From positions 2,739 to 23,126 of the forward strand of contig PMYY01000137.1 of the NCBI GenBank assembly GCA_003170655.1: a DNA stretch of 20,388 bases, read 5' to 3'. A program made the translations under genes and the position numbers. Position 1 is the first letter of the stretch. Each line of letters begins with the position of its first letter. Positions 1 to 6,086 of the stretch are shown piece by piece. The notes under the pieces were generated by a model. It searched no databases. It had not been told where the DNA came from and was given only the letters and a program-made list of their open reading frames with translations. The stretch comes from Nitrospiraceae bacterium (GTDB taxonomy: Bacteria > Nitrospirota > Thermodesulfovibrionia > Thermodesulfovibrionales > Dissulfurispiraceae).

Positions 1-1
1 C

Positions 2-328
2 TACGTAAGTTGCAGCAGCAGAGTCCTGGGATATTTCCTTGACGGGCTGATCATGCATAAAAGAGGCAGGAAAGAGACCGGTGCCGTGGCGCCTCAAAGA
101 CCCGAGGCCCGCTTAACCAATAACGCCATACTGAAGAAACTGAGGATCTCACTGGAATTGAAAGAGGAAGACATGCTCGATATCCTAAAGATGGCCGATG
201 TCGAGATATCCGGAAACGAACTGACTGCTCTCTTCAGAAAAGAGGGCCACAAGAACTATAAGGAATGCGGCGATCAATTCCTCAGGAATTTCCTGAAAGG
301 TCTGTCTGTCCGGTACAGGTCGCATTGA
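2..328 (+). CDS. YehS-like DUF1456 protein, C-terminal part (5' partial)
   Basis: The frame is open from the window edge, so the gene starts upstream; 108 residues are visible. It resembles the second half of E. coli YehS as I recall it: a 'FLDGLI' end of the first repeat, a basic 'KRGRKE' linker, then the second DUF1456 repeat with 'NNAILKKLRI' and the closing 'KECGDQFLRNFLKGL'. YehS-family proteins are about 150 residues with two such repeats, so roughly 50 residues are missing. The molecular function of the family is unknown. The internal ATG at 53 is not the true start because the family sequence continues upstream of it. The stop lies 22 bases before truA on the same strand, so the two may be co-transcribed. 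Identification is from family motifs. Confidence 0.8.
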   Translation, partial: YVSCSSRVLGYFLDGLIMHKRGRKETGAVAPQRPEARLTNNAILKKLRISLELKEEDMLDILKMADVEISGNELTALFRKEGHKNYKECGDQFLRNFLKGLSVRYRSH

Positions 329-350
329 TCTTGTAGGGCAAACTAATAGA

Positions 351-1118
351 ATGCGGAATATACGGCTGCTTATCCAGTATGACGGGGCTGCATACAGCGG
401 ATGGCAGGTCCAGACTGCCGATGTGACCATTCAGGGACTGATCGAAGGGTGCCTAAAAAAGATCACGGGTGATGATAACAATGTCATTGCCGCTGGAAGG
501 ACAGATGCCGGCGTCCATGCCCTCGGGCAGGTGGCATGCTTCAAGACGTCATCAAAACTACCGCCGGTGATCCTGAAGAATGCATTGAATGCGCTTCTGC
601 CCTGCGACATTCGCATCACAGAAACGGAAGAGGTCTGCGATTCCTTCCATGCCAGATTTTCAGCTAAAAGAAAATCCTATATTTATATTGTGTCTAATGA
701 AAGAATCGTGTCGCCTTTTCTTCACCGGTACGTCTGGAGATTGCCCTATGGACTGGATTTGACAGCAATGAGGGAGTCGTTAACTTATCTCGCTGGAACA
801 CACGATTTCTCCGCTTTCCGTGGCAGCGGCTGCGGTGCAAAAACCACAGTGCGCACCATAATTGAAGCAACACTCCAACGGTTCGATTCACTGGAATTCA
901 TGACACTGCGCATGGAAGGAGATTTCATCAAGTTCCGCTTCGAGGGCGACGCCTTTTTACGCCACATGGTACGGAATATGGTCGGGACGATCGTAGAAGC
1001 CGGCAAGAGCAAAATAAAGCCCGCAGATATCGGACGGATCATCGAAGGCAAGGACAGAAGATGCGCCGGTCCCACAGCCCCGGCCCAAGGGCTGTTTCTC
1101 GAACGCATTATTTATTGA
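351..1118 (+). CDS. truA: tRNA pseudouridine(38-40) synthase TruA
   Basis: 255 residues, normal for TruA. It converts uridines 38, 39 and 40 of the tRNA anticodon arm to pseudouridine in the cytoplasm. The N-terminal 'YDGAAYSGWQ' strand motif and the catalytic loop 'AAGRTDAGVHALGQV' are present, with the nucleophilic Asp at residue 52. A conserved 'DFSAF' follows near residue 145, and the C-terminal block 'FLRHMVRNMVGT' lies near residue 210. The start is the ATG that gives the usual short N-terminus; the upstream Shine-Dalgarno is weak ('tagggca'). The gene follows the DUF1456 gene closely and is convergent with the DksA-like gene, with a strong hairpin between them. Confidence 0.97.
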   Translation: MRNIRLLIQYDGAAYSGWQVQTADVTIQGLIEGCLKKITGDDNNVIAAGRTDAGVHALGQVACFKTSSKLPPVILKNALNALLPCDIRITETEEVCDSFHARFSAKRKSYIYIVSNERIVSPFLHRYVWRLPYGLDLTAMRESLTYLAGTHDFSAFRGSGCGAKTTVRTIIEATLQRFDSLEFMTLRMEGDFIKFRFEGDAFLRHMVRNMVGTIVEAGKSKIKPADIGRIIEGKDRRCAGPTAPAQGLFLERIIY

Positions 1119-1125
1119 GAGCCAA

Positions 1126-1165
1126 ACAGAAACCCTTGGATGCCTAAGCGTCCAAGGGTTTCTGT
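1126..1165. terminator. Perfect 15-bp inverted repeat between convergent genes
   Basis: Bases 1126-1140 are the exact reverse complement of 1151-1165, separated by ten bases. Three further pairs (one T-G wobble) can close the loop to a tetraloop. The hairpin sits between the ends of truA (plus) and the DksA-like gene (minus), so it probably works as a bidirectional transcription end or mRNA 3' stabiliser. Neither side has a clear T run, so it is not a textbook intrinsic terminator. Confidence 0.65.
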
Positions 1166-1194
1166 CGATATTCCCGGTTTGAAGCTGTCCTATC

Positions 1195-1620
1195 TTAGAG
1201 TGTCCCTTCTTCCTTTTCCATTTTTTCCTTCATCTCCCGCTCTTCCTGGCAATCCCTGCAAAATATAGCGAAAGGAAGTATCTTGAGTCTCTCTTCGCTG
1301 ATCTCGTCTCCGCATTCGTCGCATACGCCGTAGGTGCCTTCGCTGAGCTTCCTGAGCGCGGTATCTATCTTCAGAAGCGTCTCCCTGTGAGTGCTCAACT
1401 GTTTAAGGTTGATGTCCTCAGCAAGGTCCACTACTGAGAGGTCTCCGTCATCCATCACTGTTTCGACAAGCTGTTTCTTTTCTCCTGAAACATATTTCCT
1501 GATTTCGGATTTGCTCTCCTTTACGATATCTTCGCGTCTCTGGATGAGCACTTTCTTAAGCCTCTCTTTGCGGGCCGCGTCACTCTCGGGTTGCTCCTTC
1601 TTAAGCGCCTTTTTTACCAT
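1195..1620 (-). CDS. DksA/TraR-family zinc-finger transcription regulator
   Basis: 141 residues. The charged helical N-terminal part (about 1-95) matches the coiled-coil hairpin that enters the RNA polymerase secondary channel in DksA. It is followed by a four-cysteine zinc finger, C100-x2-C103 and C121-x2-C124. Known DksA proteins tune rRNA and amino-acid promoters with ppGpp. The coiled-coil tip reads 'SVVDLAED', so one acidic residue of the E. coli DxxDxA tip motif seems retained but the spacing differs; whether it answers ppGpp like DksA is open. The ATG has a strong Shine-Dalgarno ('ggaggagagg'). It is the last gene of the rpsB-tsf-pyrH-frr run, 68 bases after the 46-aa ORF. Confidence 0.88.
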   Translation of the reverse strand: MVKKALKKEQPESDAARKERLKKVLIQRREDIVKESKSEIRKYVSGEKKQLVETVMDDGDLSVVDLAEDINLKQLSTHRETLLKIDTALRKLSEGTYGVCDECGDEISEERLKILPFAIFCRDCQEEREMKEKMEKEEGTL

Positions 1621-1688
1621 GTTCCTCTCCTCCGCGCAGCATAAAATCTGCGTGCGATGTCAACTCTGACCGCGCAGTATGTTCCCCT

Positions 1689-1829
1689 CTATTTTTCGGC
1701 AGCGGCAACTTCCTCTTTGTGGATCTCGACAATGCTTCTCACCTTTATGCCAGCCTGATCAAGGGCCTTCTGGAGGTCGCTCATCTTTGCATCGGTGACC
1801 TTCACAACAAAACTCGAGTTCACAGACAT
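1689..1829 (-). CDS. 46-aa ORF coupled to frr (small protein of unknown function)
   Basis: An ATG at 1829 opens a 46-residue frame ending in TAG. It begins one base after the frr stop codon, and its Shine-Dalgarno ('ggaggtgtaac') overlaps the last codons of frr, an arrangement typical of translational coupling. The product is soluble and reads as strand-helix-strand: 'SSFVVKVTDA', then 'MSDLQKALDQAGIKV', then 'RSIVEIHKEE'. This resembles half of an ACT/ferredoxin-like fold, but that is inference from pattern. The tail is Ala/Glu-rich. I do not recognise a family. Position in a translation operon suggests a role in, or regulation with, protein synthesis. The strong ribosome binding site and natural amino-acid pattern argue that it is translated. 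Confidence 0.6.
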   Translation of the reverse strand: MSVNSSFVVKVTDAKMSDLQKALDQAGIKVRSIVEIHKEEVAAAEK

Positions 1830-1830
1830 G

Positions 1831-2385
1831 TTACACCTCCATTATCTCTTTTTCCTTGTGTTGGAGCACCTCTTCGACTTTGTGTATAAACGAATCGGTA
1901 AGCTTCTGTATCTCTTCCTGAAACCTTTTGACGTCGTCCTCGCTCAGGTGCTGCTCCTTTTCGGACTTCTTGAGATCTTCGATGATGTCGCGCCTGACGT
2001 TTCTGACCGCAACCCTTGCTTCTTCCGACCTCTTTTTTACTACCTTGACGAGCTGCTTCCTTCGCTCTTCGGTAAGCTGCGGGATATTGATCCTGATGGT
2101 CTTCCCGTCATTGCCGGGAGTGAGGCCCAGATCTGACTTCAGGATCGCCTTCTCGATATCAGGGATTAGCCGCTGCTCCCAAGGTTGGATAGTGATCTGT
2201 CTACTTTCGGGAATGCCCAGCGTTGCTATCTGGCTGATATGAGTAGACGTCCCGTAATAATCGATCCTGATGCCGTCCAGCAAACTAAGTGAAGCCCTTC
2301 CCGTCCTTATGGAGCCGTAGTCCTTTTTCAGGGATTCGATGGCCCCGTTCATCCTCTCCGTTGCCTCTTTCTTAAGTTCCTGCAT
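1831..2385 (-). CDS. frr: Ribosome recycling factor
   Basis: 184 residues, matching the 185-residue norm. With EF-G it splits post-termination ribosomes into subunits. Family motifs are in order: 'RTGRASLSLLDGI' near residue 28, 'YYGTSTHISQIATLGIPE', 'TIQPWEQ', 'LGLTPGNDGKTIRINIPQLTEERRK', then the long charged C-terminal helix bundle. It starts 29 bases after the pyrH stop. The stop overlaps the ribosome binding site of the 46-aa ORF. Order rpsB-tsf-pyrH-frr is widely conserved in bacteria. Confidence 0.98.
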   Translation of the reverse strand: MQELKKEATERMNGAIESLKKDYGSIRTGRASLSLLDGIRIDYYGTSTHISQIATLGIPESRQITIQPWEQRLIPDIEKAILKSDLGLTPGNDGKTIRINIPQLTEERRKQLVKVVKKRSEEARVAVRNVRRDIIEDLKKSEKEQHLSEDDVKRFQEEIQKLTDSFIHKVEEVLQHKEKEIMEV

Positions 2386-2414
2386 TTTCCACCCCGTTAG
2401 TAATGAACTCCCGG

Positions 2415-3152
2415 TCAGCGATCACCCTTGACTACCGTAGTGCCTATCTTCTGTCCGAGCAAAAGTTTCCTTATATTATCAGTCTTTTTGATGTCGAAAA
2501 CAACTATCGGAAGGTTATTGTCCATGCAGAGGGTAATAGCGGTCGAATCCATGACCTTAAGGTCCTGCTTTATCACATCGAAGTAAGATATTACATCATA
2601 TTTTTTGGCCGCAGGGTCCTTGGCTGGATCGGCTGTATAAACACCGTCGACTTTGGTCCCTTTCAGGATGACCTCCGCCCCGATTTCCATGGCCCTGAGC
2701 GCCGCAGCAGTATCTGTTGTGAAGTATGGGTTTCCCGTTCCGGCAGCAAAGATAACGATCCTTCCTTTTTCAAGATGACGCACTGCTTTGCGTCGTATGT
2801 AAGATTCGGCCAGTTCACGCATCTCTATCGCAGATTGTACTCTAGTCTCAAGTCCGAGTTTCTCAAGCGAATTCTGCAGGGCGAGAGCGTTGATGACTGT
2901 AGCTAGCATCCCCATATAATCGGCGGATGCCCGCTCCATTCCCTTTACCGAGGCCTCGACGCCCCTGAAGATATTACCTCCACCGATGACCACCGAGATC
3001 TGGAGGCCCATATCATAGACCTTTTTGATCTCAGCCGCCATGAACTGGACCGTAGCAGGGTCGATCCCATAGGACTGATCGCCCATAAGGGCCTCCCCGC
3101 TTAACTTGAGCAGGATCTTTTTATAAATTGGCTGGGAAGTCTCTTTCTTCAC
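2415..3152 (-). CDS. pyrH: Uridylate (UMP) kinase
   Basis: 245 residues of the amino-acid-kinase fold. It phosphorylates UMP to UDP with ATP in pyrimidine nucleotide synthesis; bacterial enzymes are hexamers, usually inhibited by UTP. Visible motifs are 'KILLKLSGEAL' near residue 12, 'VIGGGNIFRG' near residue 56, 'ALRAMEIGAEVILKGTKVDGVY' in the middle and 'DSTAITLCMDNNLPIVVFD' near the C-terminus. The start codon is GTG, 16 bases after the tsf stop, with a modest purine-rich ribosome binding site. It lies inside the translation operon. Confidence 0.97.
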   Translation of the reverse strand: MKKETSQPIYKKILLKLSGEALMGDQSYGIDPATVQFMAAEIKKVYDMGLQISVVIGGGNIFRGVEASVKGMERASADYMGMLATVINALALQNSLEKLGLETRVQSAIEMRELAESYIRRKAVRHLEKGRIVIFAAGTGNPYFTTDTAAALRAMEIGAEVILKGTKVDGVYTADPAKDPAAKKYDVISYFDVIKQDLKVMDSTAITLCMDNNLPIVVFDIKKTDNIRKLLLGQKIGTTVVKGDR

Positions 3153-3168
3153 CGCTCACGCCCTTGTT

Positions 3169-3783
3169 TTAACAGGATTCGGTCTTGGCGAGGCCTTCGC
3201 CCAACTGGAACCTGGCAAATCTCCTTACCACGATATTTTCGCCAAGCTTAGCGATCTTTTCGGTTATAAGATCTTTCACCTTCTTCTTGCCCTCAGGGTC
3301 TTTAATAAAGACCTGTTCGAGCAGGCACATATCGCTAAAAAATTTATCGAGCTTGCCTTCAAGTATCTTCTCTACCACCTGAGGAGGCTTGTTCATTACC
3401 TGCGCCCTGTAGATCTCCTTTTCCCTCTCGATGGTCTCTGACGAAACGTCTTCCCTGGATATATAAGGCGGGTTGGCCGCAGCGATATGCATTGCGACGT
3501 CCTTCACCAATTCCCTGAAATCATCTGTCCTCGCCACAAAATCGGTCTCGCAGTTAATCTCGACCATAACTCCGAGCTTGTCCATGTGTATGTATGAACC
3601 GATGAGTCCCTCTGTCGCAGACCGGCTCGCCTTCTTTGCAGCCGAGGCCAGTCCTTTCTGACGGAGGTAATCGATCGCTTTTTCCACGTCTCCGGCACTC
3701 TCCGTAAGAGCGCGTTTGCAGTCCATCAGGCCTGCGCCTGTCTTTTCCCTTAACTCCTTCACCATCCCCGCACTGATGCTCAT
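3169..3783 (-). CDS. tsf: Elongation factor Ts (short form)
   Basis: 204 residues, the short form rather than the 280-residue E. coli type. It exchanges GDP for GTP on EF-Tu. The N-terminal UBA-like segment 'MVKELREKTGAGLMDCKRAL' is followed by the hallmark 'VEINCETDFVARTDDF' around residue 75, which contacts the EF-Tu nucleotide site. The ATG overlaps the rpsB stop codon by one base (TAATG), so the two are probably translationally coupled. Confidence 0.97.
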   Translation of the reverse strand: MSISAGMVKELREKTGAGLMDCKRALTESAGDVEKAIDYLRQKGLASAAKKASRSATEGLIGSYIHMDKLGVMVEINCETDFVARTDDFRELVKDVAMHIAAANPPYISREDVSSETIEREKEIYRAQVMNKPPQVVEKILEGKLDKFFSDMCLLEQVFIKDPEGKKKVKDLITEKIAKLGENIVVRRFARFQLGEGLAKTESC

Positions 3784-4571
3784 TATACAGTCTCCTTCGC
3801 GTCGGTTGCGGCAGCGGCTTCCTTTTCGTCACGCGCAGCCTTTTCCTGAATTGCGAGGGTTTCAGCGGCCTCCTGTGCTTTCTTGGCAAGAGTGCCCTTA
3901 CCTTCGATAATAGCCGACGCCATCTTCGAAGAGATAAGCTTGATGGCCCTTATCGCATCGTCGTTGCCCGGAATCACATAATCGGCATTGTCGGGATCGC
4001 AGTTGGTATCAACAACAGCCACGATGGGAATAGAAAGCCTCTTAGCTTCCTCCACCGCTATATTTTCTTTACGGGGATCGATGATGAAGACAGCAGACGG
4101 GATGCTCTTCATTTCCTTGATGCCGCTGAGGTTCTTTTCGAGCTTCTCCCTCTCCTTCTCGAGCTGGGATACCTCTTTCTTGGTCAGTACATTGTACGTA
4201 CCATCGGCTTTCATGGTTTCGATCTTCTTGAGCCTTTCGATACTCTTCTTAACTGTGGTGAAATTAGTCAGCATTCCGCCGAGCCATCTGCTAGTAACAT
4301 AATAAGCGCCGGCCTTCTTCGCCTCTTCGGTAACGGCGTCCTGGGCCTGCTTCTTCGTGCCGACAAAGAGTACGTCACCGCCTGAAACCGCTAAACTCCT
4401 GAGAAAATTATAGGCCTCTTCAACGCCCTTCAATGTTTTCTGGAGATCGACGATATGAATGCCGTTTCTCTCGCCGAAGATATATTTCTTCATCTTCGGG
4501 TTCCACCTTTTCACCTGGTGTCCGAAATGCGCGCCGGACTCCAGTAACTCCTTCATTGTTACAACTGCCAT
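3783..4571 (-). CDS. rpsB: 30S ribosomal protein S2
   Basis: 262 residues from the chosen ATG, starting 'MAVVTMKELLESGAHFGHQ', a standard S2 N-terminus. Further S2 blocks are 'NPKMKKYIFGERNGIHIVDL', 'VLFVGTKKQAQDAV', 'RWLGGMLTNF' and 'AVVDTNCDPDNADYVIPGNDDAIRA'. The C-terminal tail is an Ala/Glu/Lys-rich extension, common in S2. The frame stays open for 24 further codons upstream to 4643. I reject that extension because it is arginine-rich and unlike S2, and because 'ggaggagcaacg' sits directly before the ATG at 4571. It is the first gene of the operon and lies divergent from the fdh locus. Confidence 0.97.
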   Translation of the reverse strand: MAVVTMKELLESGAHFGHQVKRWNPKMKKYIFGERNGIHIVDLQKTLKGVEEAYNFLRSLAVSGGDVLFVGTKKQAQDAVTEEAKKAGAYYVTSRWLGGMLTNFTTVKKSIERLKKIETMKADGTYNVLTKKEVSQLEKEREKLEKNLSGIKEMKSIPSAVFIIDPRKENIAVEEAKRLSIPIVAVVDTNCDPDNADYVIPGNDDAIRAIKLISSKMASAIIEGKGTLAKKAQEAAETLAIQEKAARDEKEAAAATDAKETV

Positions 4572-4621
4572 CGTTGCTCCTCCTGTGTGCTCTGGTTTTT
4601 TCCTCCGCCCTCTTCTCCTAC

Positions 4622-4638
4622 CCCGCCGAAGCGACGGG
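4622..4638 (-). promoter_or_regulatory. Hairpin in the rpsB 5' leader
   Basis: In the minus-strand transcript a six-pair stem (CCCGUC with GGCGGG, including one G-U pair) closes a five-base loop about 50 bases before the rpsB start. S2 is known in several bacteria to repress its own operon by binding the rpsB leader. A matching role here is inference, since the full leader fold was not computed. Confidence 0.3.
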
Positions 4639-4680
4639 ACCATCAGAGAATCATTACGGGCGTGCGTTTTTAAGCTAAAA

Positions 4681-4730
4681 AGTTTAGCATAAATTACACT
4701 TATTTATCAAGCAGTAAAGCAAACAGTCAA
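4681..4730 (-). promoter_or_regulatory. Candidate promoter region of the rpsB operon
   Basis: Two overlapping sigma70-like choices read toward rpsB. One is TTGACT (4730-4725) with a 17-base spacer to ATAAAT (4707-4702). The other is TTGATA (4710-4705) with an 18-base spacer to TAAACT (4686-4681). Both would give a leader of roughly 100-130 bases. The region is AT-rich compared with its surroundings. Confidence 0.35.
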
Positions 4731-4763
4731 TTTGGGCCGTCCTGCGGTACAAAAAGAAATGTC

Positions 4764-4910
4764 TTATCGGCCAAATCTTCGTTTATATTGACTTGCTTCC
4801 TTTGCACGTGCTACTTCAGGGCTTGTGCCTATCTCCCGCATGAAAGCCTTTCCTATCGTCACGGTCTCAACTATCAGACCGCTTCCTACTGTTGGGAAGC
4901 TCCCTGGAAT
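4764..4910 (-). pseudogene. Possible 3' remnant of an unidentified gene
   Basis: On the minus strand 48 codons are open between a TAG (4911-4913) and a TAA (4764-4766). The translation looks protein-like: '...GLIVETVTIGKAFMREIG' followed by 'TSPEVARAKEASQYKRRFGR'. There is no ATG at a sensible place: the only ATG is at codon 24, and a GTG at codon 17. I do not recognise the family. It could be the tail of a gene otherwise deleted, or a chance open stretch. It overlaps the candidate fdh promoter on the other strand. Confidence 0.25.
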
Positions 4911-4920
4911 CTACTATACT
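4892..4920 (+). promoter_or_regulatory. Sigma70-like promoter for the fdh locus
   Basis: TTGGGA (4892-4897) and TATACT (4915-4920) are separated by 17 bases and point at fdhA, whose ATG is at 4982. A full 'aaggagg' Shine-Dalgarno at 4962-4968 sits 13 bases before that ATG, a longer gap than usual. So transcription and translation signals survive although the coding region is broken. Confidence 0.45.
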
Positions 4921-4981
4921 GTGTTTTATACGAGCGCAAATAACTTGAAAACGGTCTTCCAAAGGAGGCAACGGTTCAATC

Positions 4982-5545
4982 ATGGAAGTCTACCGGAGGC
5001 AGTTTCTGAAGATATCGGCTCGGGCCGCCGGCAGGGTTGTTGCGACAGAAATGGAAGGATGGGGAGTAGACACGGTTGCCCTGAAGAAAGAGGCACTTAA
5101 CATTCCAATAAAGACATGGAAACAGGTGCCCAGCGTCGGCTGCGAGCAGATAGTAATGATCAACGATGCAGGCAAGATAATCGACATCCAAGGAAATCCC
5201 GATTCGCCAGTCAGCTTTGGCACCTTATGTCCAAAAGGAGCTGCCACGTATCAGCTCGTTGTAAAGGACCTTCGCAGTACAAAGGTAAAATACCGGGCGC
5301 CGGGCGGCGATCATTGGGAAGACAAGCCCCTTGACTGGGCGATGAACCGCATTGCGGAACTAGTGAAGAAGACCCGCTACGACAATTTTAATGAATTCCA
5401 GGATGCCGCCGACGTGACGGGAAAAACGTCCAGTAAACGCATAATGAACACATATCCCATCGCCTCACTCGGAGGCGCGACCATAGACAACGAGTGAAAT
5501 TATATCCAGCAAAAACTGATGCAGGCAATCGACGCCTCTGGCTAA
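4982..5545 (+). pseudogene. fdhA: Formate dehydrogenase alpha subunit, N-terminal fragment
   Basis: The first 171 residues match the N-terminus of Tat-exported formate dehydrogenase alpha subunits (FdnG/FdhA type, usually 800-1000 residues). A twin-arginine motif 'RRQFLK' starts at residue 5. The second half of the [4Fe-4S] site, 'GTLCPKGAATYQ', is present, followed by 'KYRAPGGDHWEDKPLDWAM' and 'PIASLGGATIDNE'. The first two cluster cysteines, expected as CPYCxVGC, are absent: the text runs 'KQVPSVGCEQ'. A TGA stop at 5495-5497 falls just after 'DNE'. Past it the same frame gives 'NYIQQKLMQAI', which still looks like FdhA, until a TAA at 5543. The molybdopterin domains and the Sec/Cys active site are missing. 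Non-functional as an enzyme. Confidence 0.85.
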
Positions 5546-5558
5546 AGGAATCCAATGA

Positions 5559-5954
5559 GATAAGGGATATTGTTTCGTATGCGGGGCAGGCGCATCTTTG
5601 GGTGAGATGCGGGATGACAATCAGGCCAGACACTTGCGCTGCGGCCAATGCAGCTCCGACTGGCGTGTCGGCAGGCTTCAATGCATATACTGCGGAAACG
5701 AAGACCACAATACTCTCCGCTTCCTACAACTGGAAGGCAAGCCCGATAATACACGTGCAGAGGTTTGCGACAAATGCAACGGTTATCTCAAGGTCATCAC
5801 TGCATTTGCCCCAACGACAACTGAGCTGCTTGTACTCGAAGACCTCGCAGCCCTTCATCTGGATTACATAGCGCAGGGAAGGGGTTTTCTGAGCGCGGAA
5901 ACCCATCGGACAGCTTCCGGATGGGATGGTGCTACATCTCATTGTCTTTTGTGA
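5559..5954 (+). pseudogene. fdhE: FdhE-type formate dehydrogenase accessory protein, C-terminal half
   Basis: This frame follows a TGA (5556-5558) and lacks its N-terminal half. The visible part matches the zinc-ribbon region of FdhE, a cytoplasmic protein needed for assembly of respiratory formate dehydrogenase. Four CxxC pairs are intact: 'YCFVCG', 'RCGQC', 'QCIYCG' and 'VCDKC'. They are followed by 'GYLKVI' and 'LEDLAALHLDYIAQGRGFLS', the usual FdhE ending. Full-length FdhE is about 300 residues; about 131 codons remain. A TTG at 5598 could start translation but would drop the first CxxC. It abuts the fdhA fragment without the beta or gamma subunit genes, so a large internal deletion is inferred. 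Confidence 0.8.
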
Positions 5955-5990
5955 TGACAGTCACGTTATATTCAAACTTGGTGATATAGT
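5950..5990 (+). promoter_or_regulatory. CRP-like site with an extended -10, upstream of the PilZ gene
   Basis: TGTGA-N6-TCACG at 5950-5965 matches nine of ten bases of the E. coli CRP consensus TGTGA-N6-TCACA. Downstream, TGaTATAGT at 5982-5990 reads as an extended -10. The site centre would fall near -40 of a start around 5997-5999, close to the class II activator position. It overlaps the fdhE fragment's stop codon and would serve the plus-strand PilZ gene with a leader of about 90 bases. The regulator is unknown. Confidence 0.35.
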
Positions 5991-6086
5991 CTTAATATAT
6001 GCGCTTCAAGCCCTGCCTCAATATGCTACAATTGACGAATATAGTTCCTTAACTGGGGAGGTGGGCAATTATTGCGGGAGGTGGGT

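Noticed and set aside
1638..1663. Promoter for the DksA-like gene (TTGACA and TATGCT)
   Set aside because: The -35 is perfect, but the spacer is only 14 bases and the implied start would leave almost no room before the ribosome binding site.
4572..4643. 24-codon N-terminal extension of rpsB
   Set aside because: The extension is arginine-rich and unlike S2, and the strong Shine-Dalgarno directly before the ATG at 4571 marks the real start.
5495..5497. In-frame TGA in fdhA as a selenocysteine codon
   Set aside because: Formate dehydrogenases do use Sec, but the family position is about 20 codons further on, before 'HS/HG'. This TGA follows the conserved 'DNE' block, and the frame closes at a TAA 15 codons later.
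5494..5871. 125-codon open frame across the fdh junction
   Set aside because: It is out of frame with both the FdhA and FdhE similarity; those frames carry the recognisable motifs and cysteine pairs.
6056..6085. Direct repeat of 'gggaggtggg' before the PilZ gene
   Set aside because: Two copies of a ribosome-binding-site-like decamer 20 bases apart; only the second is well placed for the ATG. It looks like a small local duplication without clear function.
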